A stretch of DNA of 59,157 bases from Thiomargarita sp. (GTDB lineage: Bacteria > Pseudomonadota > Gammaproteobacteria > Beggiatoales > Beggiatoaceae). The notes below the pieces were generated by a model. The model was not told where the DNA came from and searched no databases. It saw only the letters and a program-made list of their open reading frames with translations. Every line of letters begins with the position of its first letter. Position 1 is the first letter of the stretch. Where the stretch lies: NCBI GenBank assembly GCA_020721045.1, contig DYNN01000008.1:1-59157 (forward strand), read 5' to 3'. This document shows, piece after piece, positions 44,638 through 53,308 of the stretch. The position numbers and the translations under genes were made by a program.

Positions 44638-47412
44638 CTATTGTACCGGCAAATAGACAGTAAAAGTTGTTTTTCCAACATCGCTTACCACATCAATATA
44701 ACCATCATGTTTATCAACAATTTTTTTGATAATATGCAAACCTAAACCGCTACCTTCGCCCGCTTTTTTAGTTGTAAAGAAAGGATCGAAAATTTTAGCC
44801 ATAATCTCTTTAGGAATGCCTTTACCATTATCAGTGATAGCAACAGCGATATAGTTATCTTTCAATTTTGCATCAATCAATAAAATTCCTTTATGTTCCA
44901 TCGCTTGTAGCGCATTATGAATCAAATTAGTCCATATTTGGCTCAACTCATCAGGATAACAAAGTATTTCAGGCAATTCTTCATAATTTCTAGTAATTTC
45001 AACGCCGTGCTTTAATAAATTTTGATATAAAGTTAATACCGTTTCTATCGTTTCAGCAACATTCACTTTTTGTTTTTCTTCAAGACAATCATAATGTGCA
45101 TAAGTCTTTAATGCAAAAACAATTTTACCCGCCCGTTTCACAGAAGTTGTGATAGTATCTGTGCTTTTTTGCAAACTCGCCAATTGATAGCCCATATTTA
45201 AAATTATCTTGTTACCTGAATGCGTAAGTAACGGAATCACTTGATTCACGTTATGATTAATGCCAATACTAATTAACTTATTAGCAATAGAATCTACATC
45301 CTCCAATTGATAAGGTTCTAATTGTATTGCTAAATCTTTGCGTAACTGTCGCTTTTCGCGTGAAGATAAACGTGATTCTTGAGAATTAGCATTAGCGAGC
45401 AAATTAAAAAATAACTCGCGTAATTCTGGTAATAAAGATTCAAAAAATTGCGGTAACTCCGGCAAAGTCTGCTTTAAAAAACGATTAATATTTTCGATAG
45501 ATAATTCAATGGCACCCAGAGGCGTATTAATTTCATGTGCAATACCAGCAACTAATTGCCCCAAAGCAACCATTTTTTCAGCATGTATCAATTCTTCTTG
45601 CGTGGCTTGTAAATGTTCTAACGTCGTTTGTAATTCCTCCTTTTGCCTTAACAAAGCCTCATTCGCCTCTTTCAGTTTTTCTTCTGCCTGTTTACGTTCG
45701 GTAATATCTTGAAAAGTACCGGCTAATTTAATAACTTTGCCCTCTCTAAGAATTGGATTACAAATCGTGCGTACCCAAATTTGCCTTCCCTGTGCTGTAA
45801 TATATTTTAATTCAAGATCATAAGGTTTTGCCTCTGCGATTGCCATTTGAATGGCTTGACGAATCGTTTCACGATGTTCTGGGTGATATAAATTAATCCG
45901 ATCTTGCAAAGTAGGTCGATAATTTAAAGGCACCTCGCTAATACGACATAATTCTTCAGTCCAAACAATTTCATTATTTAACAAACACAACTCCCATCCA
46001 CCCACCTTGGCTAATTTTTGCGTTTCATCTAACAGCGTCTTACTTTTACGTAATGTTTCTTCAAATCCTTTACGATCCAAAGTATTAGCTATAATTTGAC
46101 CTGTAATATTAAATGCATAAATCGTTTCTGCCGACCAATTCACTTCACTTTTGATTGAACCGAAACCAATATAACCCAACAACTGATTATTCACTAACAT
46201 TGGTAAATTAATCAATGATTTAACGCCAAATAATTTCAGCATATCCATCATAAATTGATTTTCAACAGTCGGTTGCAATTCAGACATTTTAATTTTAATA
46301 ATTTCACCCGCGCGCAGACGTTTAGTAAAATTTTCAAATTTATCAATACTGATATTATCCAAAATACTATGACGTGATGTGACACCTTCACCAAACCATT
46401 CATTGGTTAATTGAAAAAATTTACCATCTGGAGATAATGAAAAAATATAGCCACGCTCAACAGCGGTGAACTGAGCAACAAAAGCCAAAGTTTCATCAAT
46501 TAAGTAATTAATTTCATTGGTTTTTGTGTTAATAAATTCGTAAGAAATCTGATTAATAAATTCAATAAAAGCAAGACGTTGTTTTAATTCAATTTCTGCT
46601 TTTTTAACTTCATTAATATCTTGTAGCACACTTAACACATATGTTGTGCCATCGGGCAAAATCAACGGCGTTTTTGTCGCATGATAATAGGAAGTATTAC
46701 CCTGAAAATCAGTATAAACTTCCTCCACTTCCTGCGTCTTTAACGTTGACAACACTAACTGATCCGATTGATCATCTAATCCGTGAGTACCGACGGTCAA
46801 TCCATGATTATATTTATTAACTAACTCATCAGTTGAGATGTTAAAAAAATTCCCTACCGCTTGATTTACAAGTAAAAACTTACCAGCATTATCTTTAACA
46901 AAAATCAAATTTGGATCCGTATCTAATATTAATCGCATGAATTCTCTTTCTTTGATTAAAATATCTTCTACTTGGTGACGCTCTTGTATTTCTCGATCCA
47001 ACTGGGCTTTTGTTTGAGCCAAAGTAGCTGTTTGTAAATTAAGCTGTTTTTCTACTTCCAAGTAAGTTTCTTGTAGATAAGTGGTCATCTTATGAAATAC
47101 TTGGGCACATTGTCCTAACTGATTTGCCTGTTCTAAAGAAAAAATCCAATGACCATCAGCTAAATTCTTCATTGCTTCATTTAGTTGTAAAAGAGAATTA
47201 GTTGCTTTTTTTTCGACTGCTAACCCGACGAGTAAAGCAAGTGCAAGGCAAATGAGTAAAATTATAAAATAGGCACCATACATTTGGTTATGATTAATAA
47301 ACAAATGAATAATTAAACCCATTGTGATAATTGATAATCCAAGTGAAATCCAAATAATGAGCGACAATGACACTTTTTTTACTAAACTTTGGAATAATTT
47401 TTGATATAACAT
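44638..47412 (-). CDS. PAS-GAF-PAS sensor histidine kinase
   Basis: 924-aa membrane histidine kinase. Two N-terminal helices (about 15-40 and 45-67) leave almost no periplasmic loop, so sensing is probably cytoplasmic. Domains in order: coiled coil (about 110-155), PAS1 (about 155-270), GAF (about 285-445), PAS2 (about 460-572 with ITERKQAEEKL exit), coiled coil, HisKA with His626 in GIAHEINTPLGAIE, and a HATPase (NLIHNALQAME, GSGLGLHIIKKIVDKHDG). No receiver domain is attached and no cognate regulator is adjacent. The ligand is unknown. It is divergent from the membrane glycosyltransferase-like gene. Confidence 0.92.
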   Translation of the reverse strand: MLYQKLFQSLVKKVSLSLIIWISLGLSIITMGLIIHLFINHNQMYGAYFIILLICLALALLVGLAVEKKATNSLLQLNEAMKNLADGHWIFSLEQANQLGQCAQVFHKMTTYLQETYLEVEKQLNLQTATLAQTKAQLDREIQERHQVEDILIKEREFMRLILDTDPNLIFVKDNAGKFLLVNQAVGNFFNISTDELVNKYNHGLTVGTHGLDDQSDQLVLSTLKTQEVEEVYTDFQGNTSYYHATKTPLILPDGTTYVLSVLQDINEVKKAEIELKQRLAFIEFINQISYEFINTKTNEINYLIDETLAFVAQFTAVERGYIFSLSPDGKFFQLTNEWFGEGVTSRHSILDNISIDKFENFTKRLRAGEIIKIKMSELQPTVENQFMMDMLKLFGVKSLINLPMLVNNQLLGYIGFGSIKSEVNWSAETIYAFNITGQIIANTLDRKGFEETLRKSKTLLDETQKLAKVGGWELCLLNNEIVWTEELCRISEVPLNYRPTLQDRINLYHPEHRETIRQAIQMAIAEAKPYDLELKYITAQGRQIWVRTICNPILREGKVIKLAGTFQDITERKQAEEKLKEANEALLRQKEELQTTLEHLQATQEELIHAEKMVALGQLVAGIAHEINTPLGAIELSIENINRFLKQTLPELPQFFESLLPELRELFFNLLANANSQESRLSSREKRQLRKDLAIQLEPYQLEDVDSIANKLISIGINHNVNQVIPLLTHSGNKIILNMGYQLASLQKSTDTITTSVKRAGKIVFALKTYAHYDCLEEKQKVNVAETIETVLTLYQNLLKHGVEITRNYEELPEILCYPDELSQIWTNLIHNALQAMEHKGILLIDAKLKDNYIAVAITDNGKGIPKEIMAKIFDPFFTTKKAGEGSGLGLHIIKKIVDKHDGYIDVVSDVGKTTFTVYLPVQ

Positions 47413-47528
47413 GTTATTAATTAATATTTTTGCTGTAGACAGTGACCAATTTTACCGTGATTTTGACAGCTAAGTATAATACAATAAACGACAACACCCA
47501 TTCATTACAACACTCAATATTCATTGAT

Positions 47529-49076
47529 ATGTCCACACATTCAAATCGATTATTTACCTTATTATTGCTGATTTTATTCACTATCGGCACGTTAAAACAC
47601 CTGATGCCTCTAGTCAGTCAACAAGATATGCTACATTCTATAACAGAAGATGGCTATTTAATGATGACCATCGCAAGAAATTTAGCATTAGGTTTAGGCA
47701 TGAGTACCGCAGAAGGTAATTTACCCACCAATGGAACCCAACCTCTAGTCACATTCTTATGGGCTGGATTTTATTGGTTAGAAGCCGGTGACAAAATAAA
47801 CACTATTACTTGGATCATCATGGCACAATGGCTTACCGCTATAGCCGCTGCATGGATGTTATGGAAATTAACCACAACCGTATTACAACAACGCATTCAC
47901 TATACCATTATTGCCGGATTAACCACAGCCGCTTGGTTTTCCAGTCCAATCGCCGCTAAACACACAATGAATGGTTTAGAAACAGGACTTTATGGGTTAG
48001 CCGTATTGATAATCGCATTTTTAGTAACAACCGTCATACCGCGTCTTTCTTGGCAAAACAGCCTACTATTAGGCATAACATTGGGCATTACATTCTGGAT
48101 ACGCAATGACGCAGCTTTTTTGATATTTGCAGTCTGTCTACTTTATTTACAAGCCGATGGACAATCTTTGCTAACGCGTTTGGGACAAATCTGTCTCATG
48201 GGCATCACCTCAATTGTTGTTGCTTCACCTTGGCTGATTTACAACAAACTCACCTTTGGTCATCTCATGCCCATCAGTGGTCAAGCCCAAGCACTCACTG
48301 CCGAATTTGGACATAATTTACCTGCACTACCACCTGCGTTATTTGAATATTTGCTGGTATTTTTACCCATTCCAAATAGCTTACAAGCAACATATCCCAT
48401 CCCTATCGCTATTATTTCAACCCTGTTTCTCATGATCACTATAGTGATTTTAATCAAAATATGGGCTAAACTCTATCCACTTGAACAACGATTACTCACT
48501 TTAATATCTATCTATCTCATCGGGTTAAGTTGCTTTTACGGCTTATATTTTGGCGCAGATTACTTCATCGCCCGTTACTTATTTCCAATATCCGCATTTT
48601 TCACATTACTATGGGCAATTACAATTGTGCGATTATGGCAGATTATACCTTCAGTTGCAGTGCGTTATAGCTTTATTACCCTATTTATTGGCATTACCTT
48701 CACCTTAGTTATGCGCACCTACTTCAAAGAAACACTACAACCTCATTTTCAAGCGACAGAATGGGTGGAAAAACATGTCAAACCTAACGAATGGGTGGGC
48801 GCGATTCAATCAGGAACAGTCGGCTATTTTCATGATCGTACCATCAACTTAGACGGTAAAGTCAATCCAGAAGCCCTTGCTGCACGTCAAGAAGATCGTC
48901 TAATTCAGTATGTGATTGATAAAAAAATTGATTATTTAGTCGATTGGATAGGTATTGCCGACTGGATAGAACGTTATCCCTTATTAAAAACCCATTTTAC
49001 ACTGTTAGTTAAAGACCCAAAATCGGGTTCAAAAGGTTTAGCCGTATTAAAACGCATTGAAAACACTACGAATTAA
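47529..49076 (+). CDS. Polytopic membrane protein, GT39-like
   Basis: About 515 aa with roughly 10-12 membrane helices and a soluble C-terminus of about 130 residues. An early extracytoplasmic loop contains EDGYLMMTIARNLALG, resembling the conserved acidic region of GT-C (dolichyl-phosphate-mannose-type) glycosyltransferases. The C-terminal EWVGAIQSGTVGYFHDRT-type segment also fits that group. Lipid-linked sugar donor and acceptor are unknown. I use the ATG at 47529; an in-frame GTG at 47442 would add 29 non-hydrophobic residues with no clear support. It runs directly into nudF (4 nt). Confidence 0.65.
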   Translation: MSTHSNRLFTLLLLILFTIGTLKHLMPLVSQQDMLHSITEDGYLMMTIARNLALGLGMSTAEGNLPTNGTQPLVTFLWAGFYWLEAGDKINTITWIIMAQWLTAIAAAWMLWKLTTTVLQQRIHYTIIAGLTTAAWFSSPIAAKHTMNGLETGLYGLAVLIIAFLVTTVIPRLSWQNSLLLGITLGITFWIRNDAAFLIFAVCLLYLQADGQSLLTRLGQICLMGITSIVVASPWLIYNKLTFGHLMPISGQAQALTAEFGHNLPALPPALFEYLLVFLPIPNSLQATYPIPIAIISTLFLMITIVILIKIWAKLYPLEQRLLTLISIYLIGLSCFYGLYFGADYFIARYLFPISAFFTLLWAITIVRLWQIIPSVAVRYSFITLFIGITFTLVMRTYFKETLQPHFQATEWVEKHVKPNEWVGAIQSGTVGYFHDRTINLDGKVNPEALAARQEDRLIQYVIDKKIDYLVDWIGIADWIERYPLLKTHFTLLVKDPKSGSKGLAVLKRIENTTN

Positions 49077-49080
49077 TAAT

Positions 49081-49680
49081 ATGTCACTACAATTTGAAAT
49101 TTTAGAAAAAACACTATGCCACGATGGTTTTTTTAAACTCGCACGTTACAAACTAAAACACACCTTATTCGCCGGCGGCTGGAGCAGTGAATTAATCCGA
49201 GAACTACTAGAACGTGGACATGCAGCCGCTATTTTGCCCTACGATCCCGTACGCGACGAATTGGTATTTATTGAACAATTTCGTCCGGGTGCCATGCATA
49301 CACAGAAAAATGCTTGGTTATGGGAAATTATTGCTGGCATTATCGAAATCGGAGAAACGCCGGCTGAAGTTGTCACGCGTGAAGCCCAAGAAGAAGCAGG
49401 ATGCGTTGTAACTGATTTAATTCATATTTGCGACTTCTTTGTTAGCCCGGGCAGTACCACAGAAACCACAGCACTTTTCTGTGGCAAAGTTGACGCAACC
49501 ACCGCCACCGGTATTCATGGAATTGCCAGTGAATGTGAAGATATTCAAGTACATGTTCTACCATTTACCACCGCAGTCAATATGCTATACACAGACAAAT
49601 TACTTTACGCGCCTGCCATCATCGCATTACAATGGCTCATGTTAAACAAAGAAAAATTGCAACAACAGTGGAATCAATGA
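49081..49680 (+). CDS. nudF: ADP-ribose pyrophosphatase (NUDIX)
   Basis: Hydrolyses ADP-ribose to AMP and ribose 5-phosphate. The NUDIX box is GIIEIGETPAEVVTREAQEE followed by AG, fitting GX5EX7REUXEEXGU. Upstream blocks VFIEQFRPGA and LWEIIAG are typical of the ADP-ribose subgroup. The 199-aa length from the ATG at 49081 matches; an upstream ATG at 49057 lies inside the previous gene. In E. coli it lies next to tolC/cpdA, but here it is behind a membrane glycosyltransferase. Confidence 0.92.
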   Translation: MSLQFEILEKTLCHDGFFKLARYKLKHTLFAGGWSSELIRELLERGHAAAILPYDPVRDELVFIEQFRPGAMHTQKNAWLWEIIAGIIEIGETPAEVVTREAQEEAGCVVTDLIHICDFFVSPGSTTETTALFCGKVDATTATGIHGIASECEDIQVHVLPFTTAVNMLYTDKLLYAPAIIALQWLMLNKEKLQQQWNQ

Positions 49681-49742
49681 AATTTTATGGCAATGCTTTA
49701 CACTCAAACTACTTTCGTATCAGCATAATAGTGGAGAAATTT

Positions 49743-50222
49743 ATGAAAAAACGACACCTAATTTTGTTAATGTCTTTTATAATAAATATCTCATCCGTTC
49801 AAGCTGAAGCTTTGATTACTGGACAAGCACCTGCTGGTCAAGATATCAAAGAGATTGTTAATATTGTGCAACAATTCATGCTTGCTTCAATGGCGAGTGA
49901 CAAAGAAACCACAGATCGTTATCTTGCAACGGATGCAAAAATTACATTCACAGGCGGGATCAAATTTGCCAAACCTGAAGAAATTGGCGTATTTAATTCA
50001 AAACGTTATAAACAGGTAAAAAAATCTATTGAAAGATGGGATGTGACATACGACAGTGATGAGTTAATCGTATACAGTATGGGTACGCTTTACGGAGAAT
50101 GGTTAGATGGTACGCCGTTTGAAGGCAATCGTTATATCGATCGCTTTGTTATCGTCAATGGCAAAATTACCAAAATGGACGTTTGGAATGACAGTGCTGA
50201 GTTGATGTTGCAGCAAAAATAG
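49743..50222 (+). CDS. Exported NTF2/SnoaL-like protein
   Basis: 159-aa protein with a signal peptide (KKRHLILLMSFIINISSVQA). The remainder looks like the small alpha+beta cone fold of NTF2-like proteins: helix IVNIVQQFMLASMASDKE, then strands FTGGIKF, YSMGTLYGEW and RFVIVNGKITKMDVW. The ATG at 49743 has GGAG at 49733-49736, 6 nt upstream. No catalytic residues can be named and the function is unknown. The gene begins 62 nt after nudF. Confidence 0.68.
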   Translation: MKKRHLILLMSFIINISSVQAEALITGQAPAGQDIKEIVNIVQQFMLASMASDKETTDRYLATDAKITFTGGIKFAKPEEIGVFNSKRYKQVKKSIERWDVTYDSDELIVYSMGTLYGEWLDGTPFEGNRYIDRFVIVNGKITKMDVWNDSAELMLQQK

Positions 50223-50290
50223 TGGAATAATTCGTTCTTTTTTTTAAGTTAATTTACGCGATGTGCAACTTTCCAAGTAATTGAAAAAGA

Positions 50291-50356
50291 GGGCATGGAC
50301 AGGGATAATGGATAGAAAGAAACAATTCAAATAACCCTGAAGAAAAACCCATGCCC
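50291..50356. repeat. Inverted repeat flanking a short ORF remnant
   Basis: GGGCATGG at 50291-50298 and CCATGCCC at 50349-50356 are exact inverse copies 50 bp apart, with AT-rich DNA between. The right copy contains an ATG opening the stub MPIEKFVI followed by a stop. This may be the leftover end of an insertion element. The rest of the 155-bp interval before lpd holds nothing recognisable. Confidence 0.4.
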
Positions 50357-50377
50357 ATAGAAAAATTTGTCATTTAA

Positions 50378-51793
50378 TTAAGCATGAATTGCCCTATTTT
50401 CAACTGCTAAAGCTGCTTCATGCATGGCTTCGGCTAAAGTTGGATGAGCATGAATTGTGCGGGCTAAATCTTCGCTACTGGCTTGAAATTCCATGGCAAG
50501 AACAGCTTCTGCTAATAATTCCGATGCCGAAATTCCAAAAATATGCACACCTAAAACGCGATCAGTCTCTGCATCTGCAATCACACGAATCATACCGCTG
50601 GTATTGCCTTGTGCTTTGGCGCGTCCACTTGCCATAAAGGGAAATTGCCCTACTTTGTACGTAATGCCTTCTGCTTTTAATTGCTCTTCTGTTTTGCCGA
50701 CCCAAGCAATTTCTGGAAAGGTGTAGATAACCCAAGGCATGATGTCGTAGTGCATTTCGGTTTTTTGTCCGGCTAATCGTTCTGCAACCATGATACCTTC
50801 TTCTGAACCTTTATGTGCCAACATGGGTCCGCCAATCACGTCACCAATCGCATAAACACCGGGAATATTGGTTTGACGATCATCACCGACTTTAATAAAA
50901 CCGCGTTCATTCATTTCTATACCAATTGCTGCCAAATTAAGCCCTTCGCTAAACGGTTTTCTGCCCACAGCAACAATTAATTTATCCACTGTTATTTCTT
51001 GTTCACCTTGCGCATTGGAATAGGTTATTTGTACTTGTTGATCAATGACTTTTGTGGCAACTACATTCACACCTAAGCGAATGTCTAAATTTTGTTTTTT
51101 CAGTTCTTTTAGTGCTAAAGTCGCAATTTTACGATCAGCAAAAGCTAAAAAATCTGGTAATCCTTCTAATACAGTGACTTCACTTCCTAGACGACTCCAA
51201 ACACTGCCCAATTCTAAACCAATTGCCCCTGCGCCAATCACACCGATTTTCTTAGGAATTTCAGTCAAAGCTAAGGCACCGGTTGAATCTAAAATATATT
51301 CATTATCAACGGGAGCAATTGATAAGGATACGGGAACAGAACCGGTGGCAATGATAATATTGTCAGCAGTGACTGTTTGTTGACTGCCTTCTTGTGTTGT
51401 GACTTCAATTTGTTTGGCATTAATAAAGCGGGCAGTGCCAGCGAGATGAGTGACTTTATTTTTTTTAAAAAGACTGCCAATGCCTTGGGTTAAGGTGCTG
51501 ACAATATTGTTTTTCCGTGCTTGCATCGCTGCGACATCAATACGTAAGCCGTCACATTGAATGCCGTGTTCATTCGCATGATGATTCATGTCATAGTAGT
51601 GATGAGAAGAATCAAGCAAAGCTTTAGAGGGAATACAACCGACATTGAGACAAGTTCCTCCCAAACTGGGTTTACCCGCTGAATTAATCCATTTATCAAT
51701 ACACGCTGTTTTCATGCCTAGTTGTGCGCAACGAATTGCAGCCACGTAACCGGCAGGTCCTGCACCAATAACAATAACTTGATAATCTGCCAT
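50378..51793 (-). CDS. lpdA: Dihydrolipoyl dehydrogenase
   Basis: E3 flavoprotein of the 2-oxoacid dehydrogenase complexes and the glycine cleavage system. The FAD motif is GAGPAGYVAAIR. The redox disulfide is Cys48-Cys53 in GGTCLNVGCIPSKALL. The NAD motif is GAGAIGLELGSVWSRLG, the second FAD motif is VYAIGDVIGGPMLAHKG, and the His-Glu base pair is HPTLAEAMHEAAL. The 471-aa length matches. It stands alone here; the E1/E2 genes are elsewhere. Confidence 0.96.
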   Translation of the reverse strand: MADYQVIVIGAGPAGYVAAIRCAQLGMKTACIDKWINSAGKPSLGGTCLNVGCIPSKALLDSSHHYYDMNHHANEHGIQCDGLRIDVAAMQARKNNIVSTLTQGIGSLFKKNKVTHLAGTARFINAKQIEVTTQEGSQQTVTADNIIIATGSVPVSLSIAPVDNEYILDSTGALALTEIPKKIGVIGAGAIGLELGSVWSRLGSEVTVLEGLPDFLAFADRKIATLALKELKKQNLDIRLGVNVVATKVIDQQVQITYSNAQGEQEITVDKLIVAVGRKPFSEGLNLAAIGIEMNERGFIKVGDDRQTNIPGVYAIGDVIGGPMLAHKGSEEGIMVAERLAGQKTEMHYDIMPWVIYTFPEIAWVGKTEEQLKAEGITYKVGQFPFMASGRAKAQGNTSGMIRVIADAETDRVLGVHIFGISASELLAEAVLAMEFQASSEDLARTIHAHPTLAEAMHEAALAVENRAIHA

Positions 51794-51868
51794 TTTTCAC
51801 TTAACTCCTAATTCGGGTTTATGTTTATAAAATATATAAAAATTCTGTCGATAGTTTAGAATAGGCGA

Positions 51869-52432
51869 CTATCCATGCCCCGCTTGACTTGATAATAATG
51901 TTAAATCAACCCCTAAATTAGCCGCAGCAGCGTGCCATCGTTTTTCTGGAGGCGTGTTGAAAAGAATTTGTTTGTCTGCAGGTGTACTTAACCATGAATT
52001 ACTAGCCAATTCACGTTCAAGTTGACCGGCTTCCCAACCTGCATAACCTAAAGCGATAAATGCCTGTTGTGGTCCTTGTCCAATGGCAATGGCGTTTAAA
52101 ATATCTTTTGAAGTTGCCACGCCCACTGTATTATCAGCTGTTAGCATAGCATCCCACTTACCGGCAGGTTGATGAATGACAAAACCACGTTCTCGATTTA
52201 CAGGTCCGCCTTCAAAAACGGGCATTTGTATCACAGATTGATCTTTTACTTCAATTTTCATGTAGTCGAGCAATGTGCCCAAATTAACGCCCATTGGACG
52301 ATTGATCACAATGCCCATCGCGCCTTCATTATCGTGCATACAAATATAAGTCACTGTATGAAAAAAATGAGGGTCTACTAAATTAGGCATGGCAATCAAA
52401 AAATGGTCAGTAAGGTAAGTTGTTTCTAACAT
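51869..52432 (-). CDS. YqgE/AlgH-family protein
   Basis: 187-aa protein of the widespread YqgE/AlgH (DUF179) family. Recognisable blocks are YLTDHFLIAMPNLVDPHFFH, GAMGIVINRPM, FEGGPVNRERGFVIH and FIALGYAGWEAGQLERE. The function is poorly defined; in pseudomonads AlgH was linked to alginate regulation. The frequent partner ruvX is absent downstream; trmL is the neighbour. Confidence 0.95.
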   Translation of the reverse strand: MLETTYLTDHFLIAMPNLVDPHFFHTVTYICMHDNEGAMGIVINRPMGVNLGTLLDYMKIEVKDQSVIQMPVFEGGPVNRERGFVIHQPAGKWDAMLTADNTVGVATSKDILNAIAIGQGPQQAFIALGYAGWEAGQLERELASNSWLSTPADKQILFNTPPEKRWHAAAANLGVDLTLLSSQAGHG

Positions 52433-52579
52433 AGTGAAATAGCTTAATTAAAATTCGTGAGTAGAGATTATTAGACTATTGTGAGCATCATGGCGTCAAA
52501 TTGCAAATTGAAATAGTAAAATTAACTGTGATCAGTATCTTCATTGAACATCTTACGCGGCACACTATTTCAGTGTACA

Positions 52580-53041
52580 TTACATGGAATTAGAAAATTT
52601 CAGTTGTCTCCATGCTTCATAAAGAATAATAGCCACTGAATTAGAAAGATTTAGGCTGCGATTACCTTCTGCCATAGGGATTTTAATAACTTGTTCGCCA
52701 CATTGTTCTAAGATAGTATGAGGCAATCCCCGTGTTTCTGGACCAAATAGGAAGGCATCATTAGCTTGATAATGTACATCGGCATAACACTTCTTACCTT
52801 TCGTTGAACAGGCAAATAATCGAGTGGGTTGAATAGTTTGAGTAAAATTCACTAAAGAATCATGCTGTTGTACATTTGCCCATTCATGGTAATCCAATCC
52901 TGCGCGTTTCAATCTTTTATCATCAATTTGAAAACCCAAAGGATGGATTAGGTGTAACTGTATATTACTGTTAGCACACAATCGAATGATATTGCCAGTA
53001 TTTGGTGGGATTTCAGGTTGATAAAGGACGCAATGAAACAT
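52580..53041 (-). CDS. trmL: tRNA (cytidine34-2'-O)-methyltransferase
   Basis: SPOUT-family 2'-O-methyltransferase acting on the wobble position of tRNA-Leu isoacceptors. The trefoil-knot motifs are visible: PEIPPNTGNIIRLCAN at the N-terminus, FGPETRGLP and IPMAEGNRSLNLSNSVAI. The 153-aa length fits TrmL (E. coli 157) and lacks the extra domains of TrmH/RlmB. Confidence 0.94.
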   Translation of the reverse strand: MFHCVLYQPEIPPNTGNIIRLCANSNIQLHLIHPLGFQIDDKRLKRAGLDYHEWANVQQHDSLVNFTQTIQPTRLFACSTKGKKCYADVHYQANDAFLFGPETRGLPHTILEQCGEQVIKIPMAEGNRSLNLSNSVAIILYEAWRQLKFSNSM

Positions 53042-53308
53042 AACGTGAGAAAATAATCTAAATATTCTAATTAAACTAATTCCACAGATTATCTAAGTAT
53101 GATTAGATTGTCAATGTTGTGGTGCAATTTTCGCTGAGAAGAGTTTGGTAAAACGAAACTGAAATAATTGTATCAATGCATTACGATTATTTTCTTAAAT
53201 ATTTATCTACGGTTATCTTTGTTTTAAGGTAACTTGGGTTATTTTTATTCTCAATTGCACTATACTTAGCAGCAAATTTGATCCTCATTTTACTTACAAA
53301 AAATTTTC

